Assembly: GCA_964630925.1 (NCBI GenBank) | Contig: CAZVZK010000090.1 | Location: 1-40,623 of the forward strand | Direction of reading: 5' to 3' | Source: RGDT01 sp964630925 | GTDB taxonomy: Bacteria > Planctomycetota > Planctomycetia > Gemmatales > Gemmataceae | Length of the DNA stretch: 40,623 bases | In this document: piece after piece, positions 33,380-40,607 of the stretch | Layout of the letters: every line of letters begins with the position of its first letter | Position numbering within the stretch: the first letter of the stretch is position 1 | Notes under the pieces: generated by a model | Database searches by the model: none | The model's input: only the letters and a program-made list of their open reading frames with translations | What the model was told of the DNA's origin: nothing | Position numbers and translations under genes: made by a program

Positions 33380-34396
33380 TCAGGCGGAGGGGGCGGCGGG
33401 TAGGTCGAGCAGGAGTGCGACCCGGCCGGGGCCGAGTGCGGCCACGTTGAGGCGGCCGGCAGCGCGGTAGACGAGTGAGCGGGACGCGGGCAATTCCAGC
33501 CCGGTGGCGCCATCGGGGCCGGGCGGCCTCGGCTTGAAGTAATCGACGCCGTTCTCCGGCGCGGGCGCGCAGGTCTCCAGACGCAGCCTCACCCAGCCGC
33601 CTTCCTCCACGCTGAAGGAGGCGGCGGGGCCCGGGCCCGCGGCGGAATGGGCCGTGGCGAAGCAGAGCAGGAAGCTGACGAGCGTGCGGAGGCTCGTTGG
33701 GTCGCCGAGGACCGGCGGTGGATCGCCCGCCATGATCTCGACGGGGCGGCCCGTCTCCCGGGCCACCGCCGATAGGAGGCCTGGGAGGTCGGCCGCCAGG
33801 CGCTGCACGCCCGCCCGGCGCCGCGCCTGGTAGCGTGCGACGAGCTGGGCCACCTCGGCGATCCTGGCCCGGATGCGTGCCATCGGGTCGGCGTGCGCCG
33901 GCGGCAGGTCGTTTTCCAACAGCATCAGGCGCAGCGACAGCGTATTGAGGAGGTTGTTGAACTCGTGCATGACCGGCGCGGCCAGCTCCGCCTGCTCGCC
34001 CATCTCGAGACACCGTGCGCAGTTACCCGGCGATTGCCCGCGCAGGAGGCCCGCGGCGGCGAGGCCCAGCAGACGCAGGGCGGCCTGGTCGTCAGACGAG
34101 GGTGTCGCCGGACGCACCGCCAGCTCGCCGAGCGTCCCCATGTCGCTCCGGATAGACGGGGGGCCGAACACGCCGACCCCTTCGTGGTGCGGCTGCCCAT
34201 CCGCCCCCAGAGCCGCCCACGCCTCCCCTTGCCCTCCCCGAAGCCGGCATCCGACGGCGGACGCCCCCGGCCAGCAGACGAGCATCGCCCGCGCGATGCC
34301 CTCCGCCCGCCCGCCCGGCGTTGACGCTTGGCCCACGCTCTCCAGGGCCCCCGCCGCGCGCCCGAGAAGCCCTACGGCGCCGCCCACATCACTCAT
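33380..34396 (-). CDS. Histidine-kinase-like sensor with degenerate ATPase domain
   Basis: A 338-residue soluble protein. Residues 10-115 look GAF-like. A CxxC pair (C126, C129 in GNCARCLEM) precedes an H-box with His144 in APVMHEFNNLLNTLSLRL. The C-terminal ATPase-like region (about 200-338) keeps a G2-like GATGLELPASRSLVYRAAG, but I find no N-box asparagine (the region reads LVSFLLCFATAH) and no DxGxG. ATP binding may therefore be lost or altered. It is the likely partner of the regulator at 31709-33139 (240-base gap, same strand). The ATG at 34396 was chosen for the GAGGGGGG upstream. The CxxC could sense metal or redox, which fits the copper protein next door; that is inference. Confidence 0.7.
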   Translation of the reverse strand: MSDVGGAVGLLGRAAGALESVGQASTPGGRAEGIARAMLVCWPGASAVGCRLRGGQGEAWAALGADGQPHHEGVGVFGPPSIRSDMGTLGELAVRPATPSSDDQAALRLLGLAAAGLLRGQSPGNCARCLEMGEQAELAAPVMHEFNNLLNTLSLRLMLLENDLPPAHADPMARIRARIAEVAQLVARYQARRRAGVQRLAADLPGLLSAVARETGRPVEIMAGDPPPVLGDPTSLRTLVSFLLCFATAHSAAGPGPAASFSVEEGGWVRLRLETCAPAPENGVDYFKPRPPGPDGATGLELPASRSLVYRAAGRLNVAALGPGRVALLLDLPAAPSA

Positions 34397-34450
34397 GACC
34401 TGCCCCCCTCGCCAACCACAAACAACTGCATGCGGCGTGCCGTCCCGCAA

Positions 34451-34489
34451 CCCCGGGCCTGGCCTACCCTCTGGCGTAGCCCGCCGGGG
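34451..34489. promoter_or_regulatory. Imperfect dyad, possible enhancer site for the regulator
   Basis: CCCCGG (34451-34456) and CCGGGG (34484-34489) flank partly symmetric GGCCTAC...GCGTAG sequence. The centre is near 34470, about 78 bases before the start point predicted from the sigma-54-like promoter at 34522, where activator sites usually lie. The symmetry is imperfect, so this is tentative. Confidence 0.3.
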
Positions 34490-34521
34490 CCGATTCGCCA
34501 CCCCAGGGGCGGGAAATCGGG

Positions 34522-34537
34522 CGGCACGCGAGATGCA
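34522..34537 (+). promoter_or_regulatory. Sigma-54-like -24/-12 promoter of the copper-storage gene
   Basis: The site is CGGCACGCGAGATGCA. GGCACG and TGCA match the consensus TGGCACG-N4-TTGCA, with GG and GC exactly ten bases apart. Transcription would start near 34548, 28 bases before the ATG at 34576. An in-frame ATG at 34540 would then lie outside the message. Confidence 0.55.
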
Positions 34538-34575
34538 CAGTGGACGGAGGAGATTTTTCCCAGGAGACGGCCGCG

Positions 34576-35007
34576 ATGTTCACCAAGCGTCTGATGGCCC
34601 TGGCGGCCCTTGCCGCCTTCGCCCTCGCCGGGCAGGCCCGCGCCGAGCACGATCACGCCAAGCATTTCATGGAATGCGCCAAGGCGTGCGCCGACTGCCA
34701 GTTGATGTGTGACTCCTGCTTCAAGCACTGCCTGAAGCTGACCGCCGAGGGTAAGAAGGAGCACGCCAGGACCGTGCAGTCGTGCGTCGATTGCGCCGAG
34801 GTCTGCCGGATGGCGGCGGCCCTGTCAGCACGCCAGAGCCCCTACGCCGCCACCGCCTGCGACGGCTGCGCCAAGGTATGCGACGCCTGCGCCGAGGAGT
34901 GCGAGAAGTTCAAGGACGACAAGCACATGGCCGACTGCGCCAGGTCCTGCCGCGCCTGTGCCAAGGCGTGCCGCGAGATGATCAAGCACGCCCGCGGCGA
35001 CAAGTGA
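34576..35007 (+). CDS. Exported four-helix-bundle copper-storage protein (Csp1-like)
   Basis: A 143-residue protein with signal peptide MFTKRLMALAALAAFALAGQARA (cleaved about residue 23) and 18 cysteines in CxxxC and CxxC spacing along helices (MECAKACADCQLMC, SCVDCAEVC, ACDGCAKVCDACAEEC, DCARSCRACAKAC). Copper-storage proteins of this family point many cysteines into a four-helix bundle and hold numerous Cu(I) ions; the signal peptide makes it Csp1-like (exported) rather than cytosolic Csp3. AGGAG lies nine bases upstream of the ATG. It is divergent from the histidine-kinase-like gene and has its own sigma-54-like promoter, so the adjacent two-component system may control it. Confidence 0.88.
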   Translation: MFTKRLMALAALAAFALAGQARAEHDHAKHFMECAKACADCQLMCDSCFKHCLKLTAEGKKEHARTVQSCVDCAEVCRMAAALSARQSPYAATACDGCAKVCDACAEECEKFKDDKHMADCARSCRACAKACREMIKHARGDK

Positions 35008-35036
35008 CTGCCGGCACCGCGGGGATCGCCGAGAAC

Positions 35037-35185
35037 AGAAGAAGAGGCCGTCCACGAATCACACGGATCGAGCGGATAACAGCCAACAGCCGAGGACAAG
35101 AAAGCAGGTGAGGATCATTACCTGATGCTGCTTTATTGCTATTGATCCGTTTGATCCGAGTGATCCGTGGACGGTTCTTCTTTCT
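35037..35185. repeat. Imperfect 41-base inverted repeat between convergent genes
   Basis: Arms 35037-35077 and 35145-35185 match at 31 of 41 positions when one is inverted (shared core CCGTCCACGRATCAC). The right arm includes three 9-base TGATCCG-starting units (35143-35169). The centre has a further CAGGT...ACCTG stem. It separates the copper protein gene (+) from the aldolase gene (-) and could be a dispersed element serving as a bidirectional terminator. Confidence 0.65.
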
Positions 35186-35233
35186 TCTTGCCTTCCCTCC
35201 GCGTCCTGAGCGGTGAAGCCTCTCGTCCGCGGG

Positions 35234-36130
35234 TCACGCGGCGGCCTGGCGGTCGCGCACGCCGTACAGGCGGGCGCGGGCGCACACGCTCTCGGCCCAT
35301 ACGCGGTGCGTGGCCCGCTCGCACATCGCCCCGTGCAGGCGGAAGACCGCCGGCGCGTCCTCGTCGAGGACGCGCTCGGCGCAGTCCAGGTCGCGGGCGC
35401 TGACGCGGTACTCCGCCTCGATCACCGGCACCTGGCTGGGGTGGATGGCCGTCTTGCCGAACAGCCCATGCGCGAGGTCGCGGCGCGTCTCGCGAGCCAG
35501 CAATCCCGGCCGCCCCAGCCCCTCGAACACCGGGCCGGTGAGGTTGAACCCGTGCGGGCGGAACCGCGCCACCAGCCGCCCGATCAGCGGCCCCAGCGGC
35601 GTCGCATACGCCGACCGCGCCCGCGGCCGCCGCAGGCCGAGCACCTGCAACAGGTCGTTGCCGCCTATCCGCAGCGAAAGGACACGCCCCCGGCAATGCT
35701 CGCGCGTCAGAAGCCGACACAACGCGCCCATCTCGGCGTCGTCGAACGCCTCCGCCGTCTCCAGCGTCGGCATCACCACGAAGGGGTCCGTCGCCGAGAA
35801 CGCCGACAGGTAATCGTCCAGGTTGTGCCGGGTCACCTTGGGCAGGACGAAGCCGTCCAGGCGCCGTGCGCCGTCCAGGCGCAGGATCTCGCGCAGCACG
35901 CCGGGGCCGCGGGGCCGCGCGAAGCGCAGCAGGGGCACCTGGGCCAGACGCGGCAGCGTCTCCGCGAGGTTGTCGAGCGCGCGGCCCACGTCCTCCTCGC
36001 GGACGGAGTCCTCCGTGCAGAAGATGGCCGAGCGCAGGTCGGGGTACTTTTCGAGGTTGCCGACGGCCATCAGATCAGGCCGGGTGGCCGGGACGTACAG
36101 CGACGCCCCGAGGCGCAGGTGGGGCATCAT
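35234..36130 (-). CDS. HpcH/HpaI aldolase / citrate lyase beta (CitE)-like protein of the Ter-associated module
   Basis: A 298-residue TIM-barrel C-C lyase-like protein, last gene of a five-gene operon. Visible motifs: LGASLYVPATRPDL, the arginine strand LLRFARPRG, FVLPKVT, VMPTLETAEAF (metal-ligand Glu), LRIGGNDLLQVLG (metal-ligand Asp) and FGKTAIHPSQVPVIEAEY, typical of CitE. This branch is recurrent next to StiP/PELOTA, HAD, TRSP and ATP-grasp genes in Ter-linked operons, where it is predicted to join or split a small carbon unit. The start overlaps the StiP gene stop by four bases (ATGA). The substrate is unknown. Confidence 0.83.
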   Translation of the reverse strand: MMPHLRLGASLYVPATRPDLMAVGNLEKYPDLRSAIFCTEDSVREEDVGRALDNLAETLPRLAQVPLLRFARPRGPGVLREILRLDGARRLDGFVLPKVTRHNLDDYLSAFSATDPFVVMPTLETAEAFDDAEMGALCRLLTREHCRGRVLSLRIGGNDLLQVLGLRRPRARSAYATPLGPLIGRLVARFRPHGFNLTGPVFEGLGRPGLLARETRRDLAHGLFGKTAIHPSQVPVIEAEYRVSARDLDCAERVLDEDAPAVFRLHGAMCERATHRVWAESVCARARLYGVRDRQAAA

Positions 36131-37182
36131 GCGTCCAGCTCCTTGATGAGGGCGGCGGCGGCGTAGGGGAGGTCCGGGTCGGCGGAGGTCGGCACACCCT
36201 TCTCCGCCGCGAGCAGGGCAAGATGGGCCACGTCCGGCGCCGACGGGTCGCGCAACAGCAGCCGGCCCGGCACGCGGCGGAGGAGGACGCGTGTCGCCTC
36301 GCCGATCCCCGGCTTGACGTGGTTCTCGTCACGCACCCCGAAGCGCCGCCGCATCTCCGCCAGGAATCCACGGCTCACGTCGCGTAACTCGGCGGGCCTG
36401 CGGGCGGGGGGGCCGGGCTGTCCGGTTTCCGCCTGACGCCGGCACTCGGCAGACACCTCATCGACGAACCAGCGCGACAGGTCGTAACCGGCCAGCTCCT
36501 CGTGGTACAGGCAGCCGTGGAAGTCGCCCGGGCCCACCACCGCGTCGTTGAGGATCGACCGGCTCACCAGCCCGGAGATCGTGGCGCCCAGGACGCTCGA
36601 CGGGATCAGGTAATCCTCGTCCGTGGACGCGAAGGCGGCCTCGCCGCACAGGTCGGCGACGGCGTAGAGGCCTGGGTCGAGGCCGGCGTCGAAGCGTGTG
36701 ATGGCCCGGCGCAGCTCGCGGGCGATCACCCCCTTCCCCGTCCACCCATCCACGAACACCACGGCCGCGGCCGGGTGGTGGCGGAGGACGTGGCGCAGGG
36801 CGGCCTCGTCGATCCCGCGGTCACGGATGATCGACACCGAGTAATGCACTGCCCGCACGCCGAGGAGGCGGCGCAAGAGGACGCCGACCGGAGTGCCGGC
36901 GCGGGCCAGCGACACGATCACCGCCCCCTCGGCCCGGATGGCGGCGATGTGGCTGGCGAGCGTCAGCAGGTCGCGGGCGAAGCGCGGCTTGTTGCGGGCC
37001 AGCGCCTCGTGGAAGACGCGCAGGTACGCCGGCGATGGGGCCGCCTCGCGGCCGATCATCTCGCTGTAGTGCCGCCGCCCGGACTGGATGAGGCGTTCCT
37101 TCTCCGCGATCTCCGTCGGCTCGACGTGGACGCGCTTGAGGAGGAAGGTCACGTCGTCGGGGTGGTAGCTGCCGCTGAACAT
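36127..37182 (-). CDS. StiP/PRTase-like protein with C-terminal PELOTA RNA-binding domain
   Basis: A 351-residue two-domain protein. Residues 1-270 match the family named StiP or PRTase_1: MFSGSYHPDDVTFLLK, VSLARAGTPVGVLLRR, and the PRPP-loop-like VVFVDGWTGKG. Residues about 285-351 match the small PELOTA-type domain (HVKPGIGEATRVLLRRVPGRLLL). Family descriptions differ on whether it is a cysteine protease-like or a phosphoribosyltransferase-like fold; the VDGWTGKG loop favours PRPP chemistry. The gene abuts the HAD gene with no spacing and overlaps the aldolase gene by four bases, so all are surely one transcript. A nucleoside-like product is the published prediction for this module. Confidence 0.83.
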   Translation of the reverse strand: MFSGSYHPDDVTFLLKRVHVEPTEIAEKERLIQSGRRHYSEMIGREAAPSPAYLRVFHEALARNKPRFARDLLTLASHIAAIRAEGAVIVSLARAGTPVGVLLRRLLGVRAVHYSVSIIRDRGIDEAALRHVLRHHPAAAVVFVDGWTGKGVIARELRRAITRFDAGLDPGLYAVADLCGEAAFASTDEDYLIPSSVLGATISGLVSRSILNDAVVGPGDFHGCLYHEELAGYDLSRWFVDEVSAECRRQAETGQPGPPARRPAELRDVSRGFLAEMRRRFGVRDENHVKPGIGEATRVLLRRVPGRLLLRDPSAPDVAHLALLAAEKGVPTSADPDLPYAAAALIKELDA

Positions 37183-37920
37183 TCAGCACCCCCCCGAGCC
37201 GAGCAGGCGGCCGAGCTGGCTGCCGCGCGGGACCAGCGCGAAGTCGCAAAGCGACAGGAAAGGGGCGTCGCTGAAGCTGTCGCCCACGCCCAGCGCCAGG
37301 ACCGGGCCGGGCCGCCCCGCCAGCACGTGCCGCACCGCACGCTCCTTGCCGAGGAAGCGCGGGACGAGCGACAGGTTGTTGCCGTTGTGGTGGACGAAGT
37401 ACCGCTCGGGCGCGATGGCCGCCCACGGCCCTTCGCGGATCGGGTCGAGTTTGGAGGCGTCGCCGTCGGGGTGCTTGACGACGATGTAGAGCTGCATGCC
37501 CAGGTCCGAGATCACGCGGGCGTGGGCGCCGAGGCGGCGCTCGGCGATGAATCGCACCGTCGCGCGGAGATGCCCGTCCAGCTCCTCCGCCACGCCCTCG
37601 CAGAGTGGGCGGATGTGGGCCTCCCACCCGGGGTCGGGCGTGCCGTCGGCGCGGAGGACGACCCCGCCGAAGCCGACGATGGCCGGGCCAGGGAACGGGA
37701 GATCGACGCGGCGGAAGGCGTCGAGGCCGCGGGCCGTCGCGGGGATGACGGTGCCGGCGCGGAACAGCATCTCGATGAAGGTACGCTGGCGCGCGGTCAT
37801 GAACGAGAGCGGCTCGCCGTCGCGGCGGTACGCGACGGGGCTGACCGCCTCGCCCGGCGGGCACTTCGGCAGCGTCTGGAAGACGCTGTCATCCAGGTCG
37901 AGGAAGATCACCGTCTCCAT
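37183..37920 (-). CDS. HAD-superfamily phosphatase of the Ter-associated module
   Basis: A 245-residue haloacid-dehalogenase hydrolase. Motif I is FLDLDDSVF, with nucleophile Asp8 and acid Asp10. The motif II threonine is probably in VIPATARGLDAF. FLGKERAV gives the motif III lysine and LGVGDSFSDAPFL the motif IV acids. The cap resembles Cof/trehalose-phosphatase-type enzymes. It would remove phosphate from an intermediate or product of the pathway. The gene begins 12 bases after the PRTase stop and ends directly against the StiP start. Confidence 0.85.
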   Translation of the reverse strand: METVIFLDLDDSVFQTLPKCPPGEAVSPVAYRRDGEPLSFMTARQRTFIEMLFRAGTVIPATARGLDAFRRVDLPFPGPAIVGFGGVVLRADGTPDPGWEAHIRPLCEGVAEELDGHLRATVRFIAERRLGAHARVISDLGMQLYIVVKHPDGDASKLDPIREGPWAAIAPERYFVHHNGNNLSLVPRFLGKERAVRHVLAGRPGPVLALGVGDSFSDAPFLSLCDFALVPRGSQLGRLLGSGGC

Positions 37921-37932
37921 CCGCGCATCCGG

Positions 37933-39048
37933 TCAGAAGAACAGGGGCGTGACGGCCAGCGAGTCAGGCAGGGCGTGGCCGGCGGGCAGCGGACGGGTCT
38001 CGTACCCGATCAGCACCCGGTCGTACGCATCCGGCACGGCGTTGTAGAGGTAATTCGGGATGTCGTCGTCGTAATTGTCACGAAACTCGAAAGAAGAGGT
38101 GATGTCGCCGTCGACGAGCAGCGGCGAGCGCGTCGTCGCCTGGTAGCGGACATCCCACCCCAGATCCTCCAGACGCCGCGCCAGCAGGAACGGCGGGTAA
38201 GCGAATTCCCCGCTGCCGAGGACGAGGAGCCTCTCGCCAGGCCGGACGCCGGCGCGGCGGATGAGCCCGCCGAGGTCCGCTGACAGCAAGCCGCGCACGC
38301 CGACGCGGGGGCTGTCGGCGGGGATCAGGCCATCCTTGGTGTCGCCACGTCCGACCACGTCGGGGATCGGGCCGGGGTCGAACGCCGGGTCGTCCTCGAA
38401 GGTGAACCCCCCGCGCAGGAGCGAATGGACGGCCGTCGTCAGGCCGACGCGGCCTGCCACGTCTGCCTGACGGACTGGCCCGAGCCAGTCCGTCAGGCAG
38501 ACGAGGTGCACCTCAGTGACATGCGGGTTGACGGCCCGGTAGGCGGCGGCGAGGTTGGCGAGCGTGCGCCCCGTGCTGATCTCGTCATCGACCAGCACCA
38601 GCGTCCGCGCCGTGCGGAAGTGACGCTCGTCCTCCGGCAGGTACACCAGATGCTCGGAGGCGTGGCTGTGGCTCTCCTCGAACCCCAGCGCCAGTGGGCG
38701 GCTCAGGCGGTACCGCGTCGTATGCAGGAAGAGGACATCCTCGCGCCCCGTCCGGCGCAGCCACGCCTCGTGGATGCCCTGGCCCAGTCCGGTCGCCGTC
38801 TCGGCGAGGGCGATCAGCACCACCGGGCCGGGCACGGCGGCGATCTTGCCCGCGAGCCGCTCGTGCATCTCCGCCATCACGCGGGGTCTCACCGGATAGT
38901 GTTTGCCCAGGACCTTGCTCACGAACACGAAGCCTCGTTTGCGGCTGCGGCGGCTGGCGAATCCGCACAGGTCGCGCAGCCCGACCTCCGCCGCCTCGAC
39001 GTGCAGGCGAAGCGTGCCGGCCTTGAGGCGGACGGTGTTGTCCTTCAT
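37933..39048 (-). CDS. Phosphoribosyltransferase with C-terminal TRSP domain
   Basis: A 371-residue protein. Residues about 20-200 are a type I phosphoribosyltransferase with the PRPP motif TLVLVDDEISTGRT and a GLGQGIHEA loop. Residues about 245-371 match the TRSP domain, named for the motif seen here in YQATTRSPL and followed by SSFEFRDNYDDDIPNYLYN. The ATG at 39048 overlaps the ATP-grasp stop (ATGA, 39045-39048). A perfect 20-bp DNA hairpin (38460-38503) lies within its coding sequence around LTDWLGPVRQAD. In Ter-linked operons this enzyme is predicted to make an N-glycosidic, nucleoside-like compound from PRPP. Confidence 0.86.
   Translation of the reverse strand: MKDNTVRLKAGTLRLHVEAAEVGLRDLCGFASRRSRKRGFVFVSKVLGKHYPVRPRVMAEMHERLAGKIAAVPGPVVLIALAETATGLGQGIHEAWLRRTGREDVLFLHTTRYRLSRPLALGFEESHSHASEHLVYLPEDERHFRTARTLVLVDDEISTGRTLANLAAAYRAVNPHVTEVHLVCLTDWLGPVRQADVAGRVGLTTAVHSLLRGGFTFEDDPAFDPGPIPDVVGRGDTKDGLIPADSPRVGVRGLLSADLGGLIRRAGVRPGERLLVLGSGEFAYPPFLLARRLEDLGWDVRYQATTRSPLLVDGDITSSFEFRDNYDDDIPNYLYNAVPDAYDRVLIGYETRPLPAGHALPDSLAVTPLFF
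38460..38503. repeat. Perfect 20-bp hairpin inside the PRTase-TRSP gene
   Basis: Arms 38460-38479 and 38484-38503 are exact reverse complements (core TCTGCCTGACGGACTGG) with only a four-base loop (CCGA). It keeps the reading frame and encodes LTDWLGPVRQAD on the minus strand. A stem this long and exact in coding DNA is very unlikely by chance and recalls protein-coding palindromic elements. Confidence 0.85.
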
Positions 39049-40043
39049 CGTGAGGCTACCTGAGGCGGCTGCGGCACCCAGATCCCCGTCCGGGGCGCGG
39101 GCACATCGTTGGGCGTCGCGGTGCCGAGGGCCAGGCGGATCGCCCACAGCGGGAGCAACAGCCCGGATTTGCAGGCCATGGGCAGGCCGCCCGACATGCG
39201 CGGGTTGATCTCCAGAAGACAGGGTCGGCCGCCGCCGTCGCGGAACTGCACGTTGAAGAGCCCCGAGAGGCGTAGGCGGGCGGTGATGGTGCGGATCGCA
39301 TCGGTCAGGCGCGGCTCGTCCTCGATCACCTGCCCGCCCTCCTCCTTGCGGCGCACCACACAGCGAACGAGCCGGCCGCCCCACGCCAGGCAATCGACGC
39401 TGCGTTCCGGCCCCGGCAAGTACTGCATCAACAGCAGATCGCGGAAGCGCCCCCGCACGCCCATCTCGCGCCGTGCGTCGTCGTGGGTGATGAAGTACGG
39501 CCCAGGCGCCGTGCCTTCGTCGATGACGATGCGGAAGCCGATGCCGAAGACGGACACCGCCGGCTTGTAACAGAGCGCGTGTCGTGGCCGCAGACGCGCC
39601 CACGCCGCGTCGAACCCGGCGAGGTTGTTGACGACGGCGTACTCGGGAATCTCGATCCCGGCCCCGCCTGCGAGGGCCGCATACGTCCGGCCCTTGTCAT
39701 TGACCAGCGCCACCGCCTCGGCGTCCCCCGCCCCCAAAACATCCGTCCCGATCACCGCGAAGCGTCCCGCCGCCCGCACGATCGGCAACACCTTGCGCCC
39801 CGGCACGAACAGTCGCACGCCGTGCCGGCGGGCGAAGCCCAGGCAGTGTTCGACGTAGGCATCATCGCCGAGGCCGACGGGCTCCTTCTCGAAGGCGTCG
39901 GCGTGGTGACGCCCGGCGTAGCTGCCGCGTGGGTGCGTGCAGAGGATGCGGAATTCGCCGGGGGATCGTGCCTCGCGCAGAAGGGCGAGGATCTCCCAGG
40001 TGTTGCTCAGGTGCTTGTTGAACCAGACCGTCGGCGGAGACAT
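39045..40043 (-). CDS. ATP-grasp ligase of the Ter-associated module
   Basis: A 332-residue ATP-grasp enzyme, first gene of the five-gene operon. The N-terminal domain begins VWFNKHLSNTWEI and holds HPRGSYAG and a short Rossmann-like region. The ATP-grasp core shows VNDKGRTY, CYKPAVSVFGIGF (nucleotide-binding lysine), LLMQYLPGPERSVDC and the metal-binding LLEINPRMSGG. Such ligases join a carboxylate to an amine or similar group through acyl phosphate. It begins only 42 bases after the WD40 fragment ends; that gap holds TAATAT (40051-40056, minus strand) and the palindrome GCCCGCGCGGGC (40059-40070), but no convincing -35. Confidence 0.87.
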   Translation of the reverse strand: MSPPTVWFNKHLSNTWEILALLREARSPGEFRILCTHPRGSYAGRHHADAFEKEPVGLGDDAYVEHCLGFARRHGVRLFVPGRKVLPIVRAAGRFAVIGTDVLGAGDAEAVALVNDKGRTYAALAGGAGIEIPEYAVVNNLAGFDAAWARLRPRHALCYKPAVSVFGIGFRIVIDEGTAPGPYFITHDDARREMGVRGRFRDLLLMQYLPGPERSVDCLAWGGRLVRCVVRRKEEGGQVIEDEPRLTDAIRTITARLRLSGLFNVQFRDGGGRPCLLEINPRMSGGLPMACKSGLLLPLWAIRLALGTATPNDVPAPRTGIWVPQPPQVASR

Positions 40044-40085
40044 GCGGGGTATATTACCGCCCGCGCGGGCCGACGCCAGCGTGGC

Positions 40086-40607
40086 TCATCGCTTGTCCCG
40101 GTACATCTTCGTCAGGTCGTACACGGAAACGCGCCGCCCTTCCTTGATCGGGGTGACGAGGACGACTGTCTTGCCGTTGCGCGAGACCGCCATCCCCTCC
40201 GGGTCCGAGATAAGGCGCAGCCGGTTAGGAGACTTCTCATCATCCGTCCCGGTCACGTCCCCCCAGTCCGGCCCCTTGAGCTCGTCGTTGATCGGATCCC
40301 AGAGCCGGAATCCAGGCCGGTTCGGCCTGTCTACGATCATGTCGCCGTCGGGCAGGTACGCGGAGAACTTGCTGGACCGCCGCGCCACGCCCATGATCGC
40401 CGTGCCGTCGCGGCGTTTCCAGAAGGCGTGCGGTGCCCCGCGGACGTTCCCCTCCTGCGAGGCGAGTGTCCCCCCGTCATGCGAGAACGACAGACACCTC
40501 ATGAGCTGGTCGCTCACCCTCTTCCGCCACAGCCGTTTCCGCTTCTCGATATCCCAGACCGAGAGCCACCCCCCCCTTACAGGGCTACGTTTCTTGTGAG
40601 GGCGAAT
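40086..40607 (-). pseudogene. 5'-truncated WD40-repeat protein fragment
   Basis: The frame is open from an in-frame TGA at 40608-40610 to the stop at 40086 and reads as WD40 blades: GWLSVWDIEKRKRLW, CLSFSHDGGTLAS, FRLWDPIND, MAVSRNGKTVVLVTP. Blade sequence continues upstream of the only usable start, a GTG at 40515-40517, so that GTG is not the true N-terminus. The break lies near a run of eight G residues (minus strand, 40569-40576), so a frameshift or sequence error there is possible. Otherwise it is a remnant joined to unrelated DNA at the window edge. Function would be protein interaction only. Confidence 0.55.

Noticed and set aside
34540..34575. Upstream in-frame ATG for the copper-storage protein
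   Set aside because: It lies before the start point predicted from the sigma-54-like promoter and would add polar residues before a normal signal peptide; the ATG at 34576 also has a better ribosome binding site.
40044..40085. Sigma-70 promoter for the ATP-grasp operon
   Set aside because: TAATAT is a fair -10, but the hexamer 17 bases upstream (CTGGCG) matches the -35 consensus at only three positions and transcription would begin at the ATG itself.
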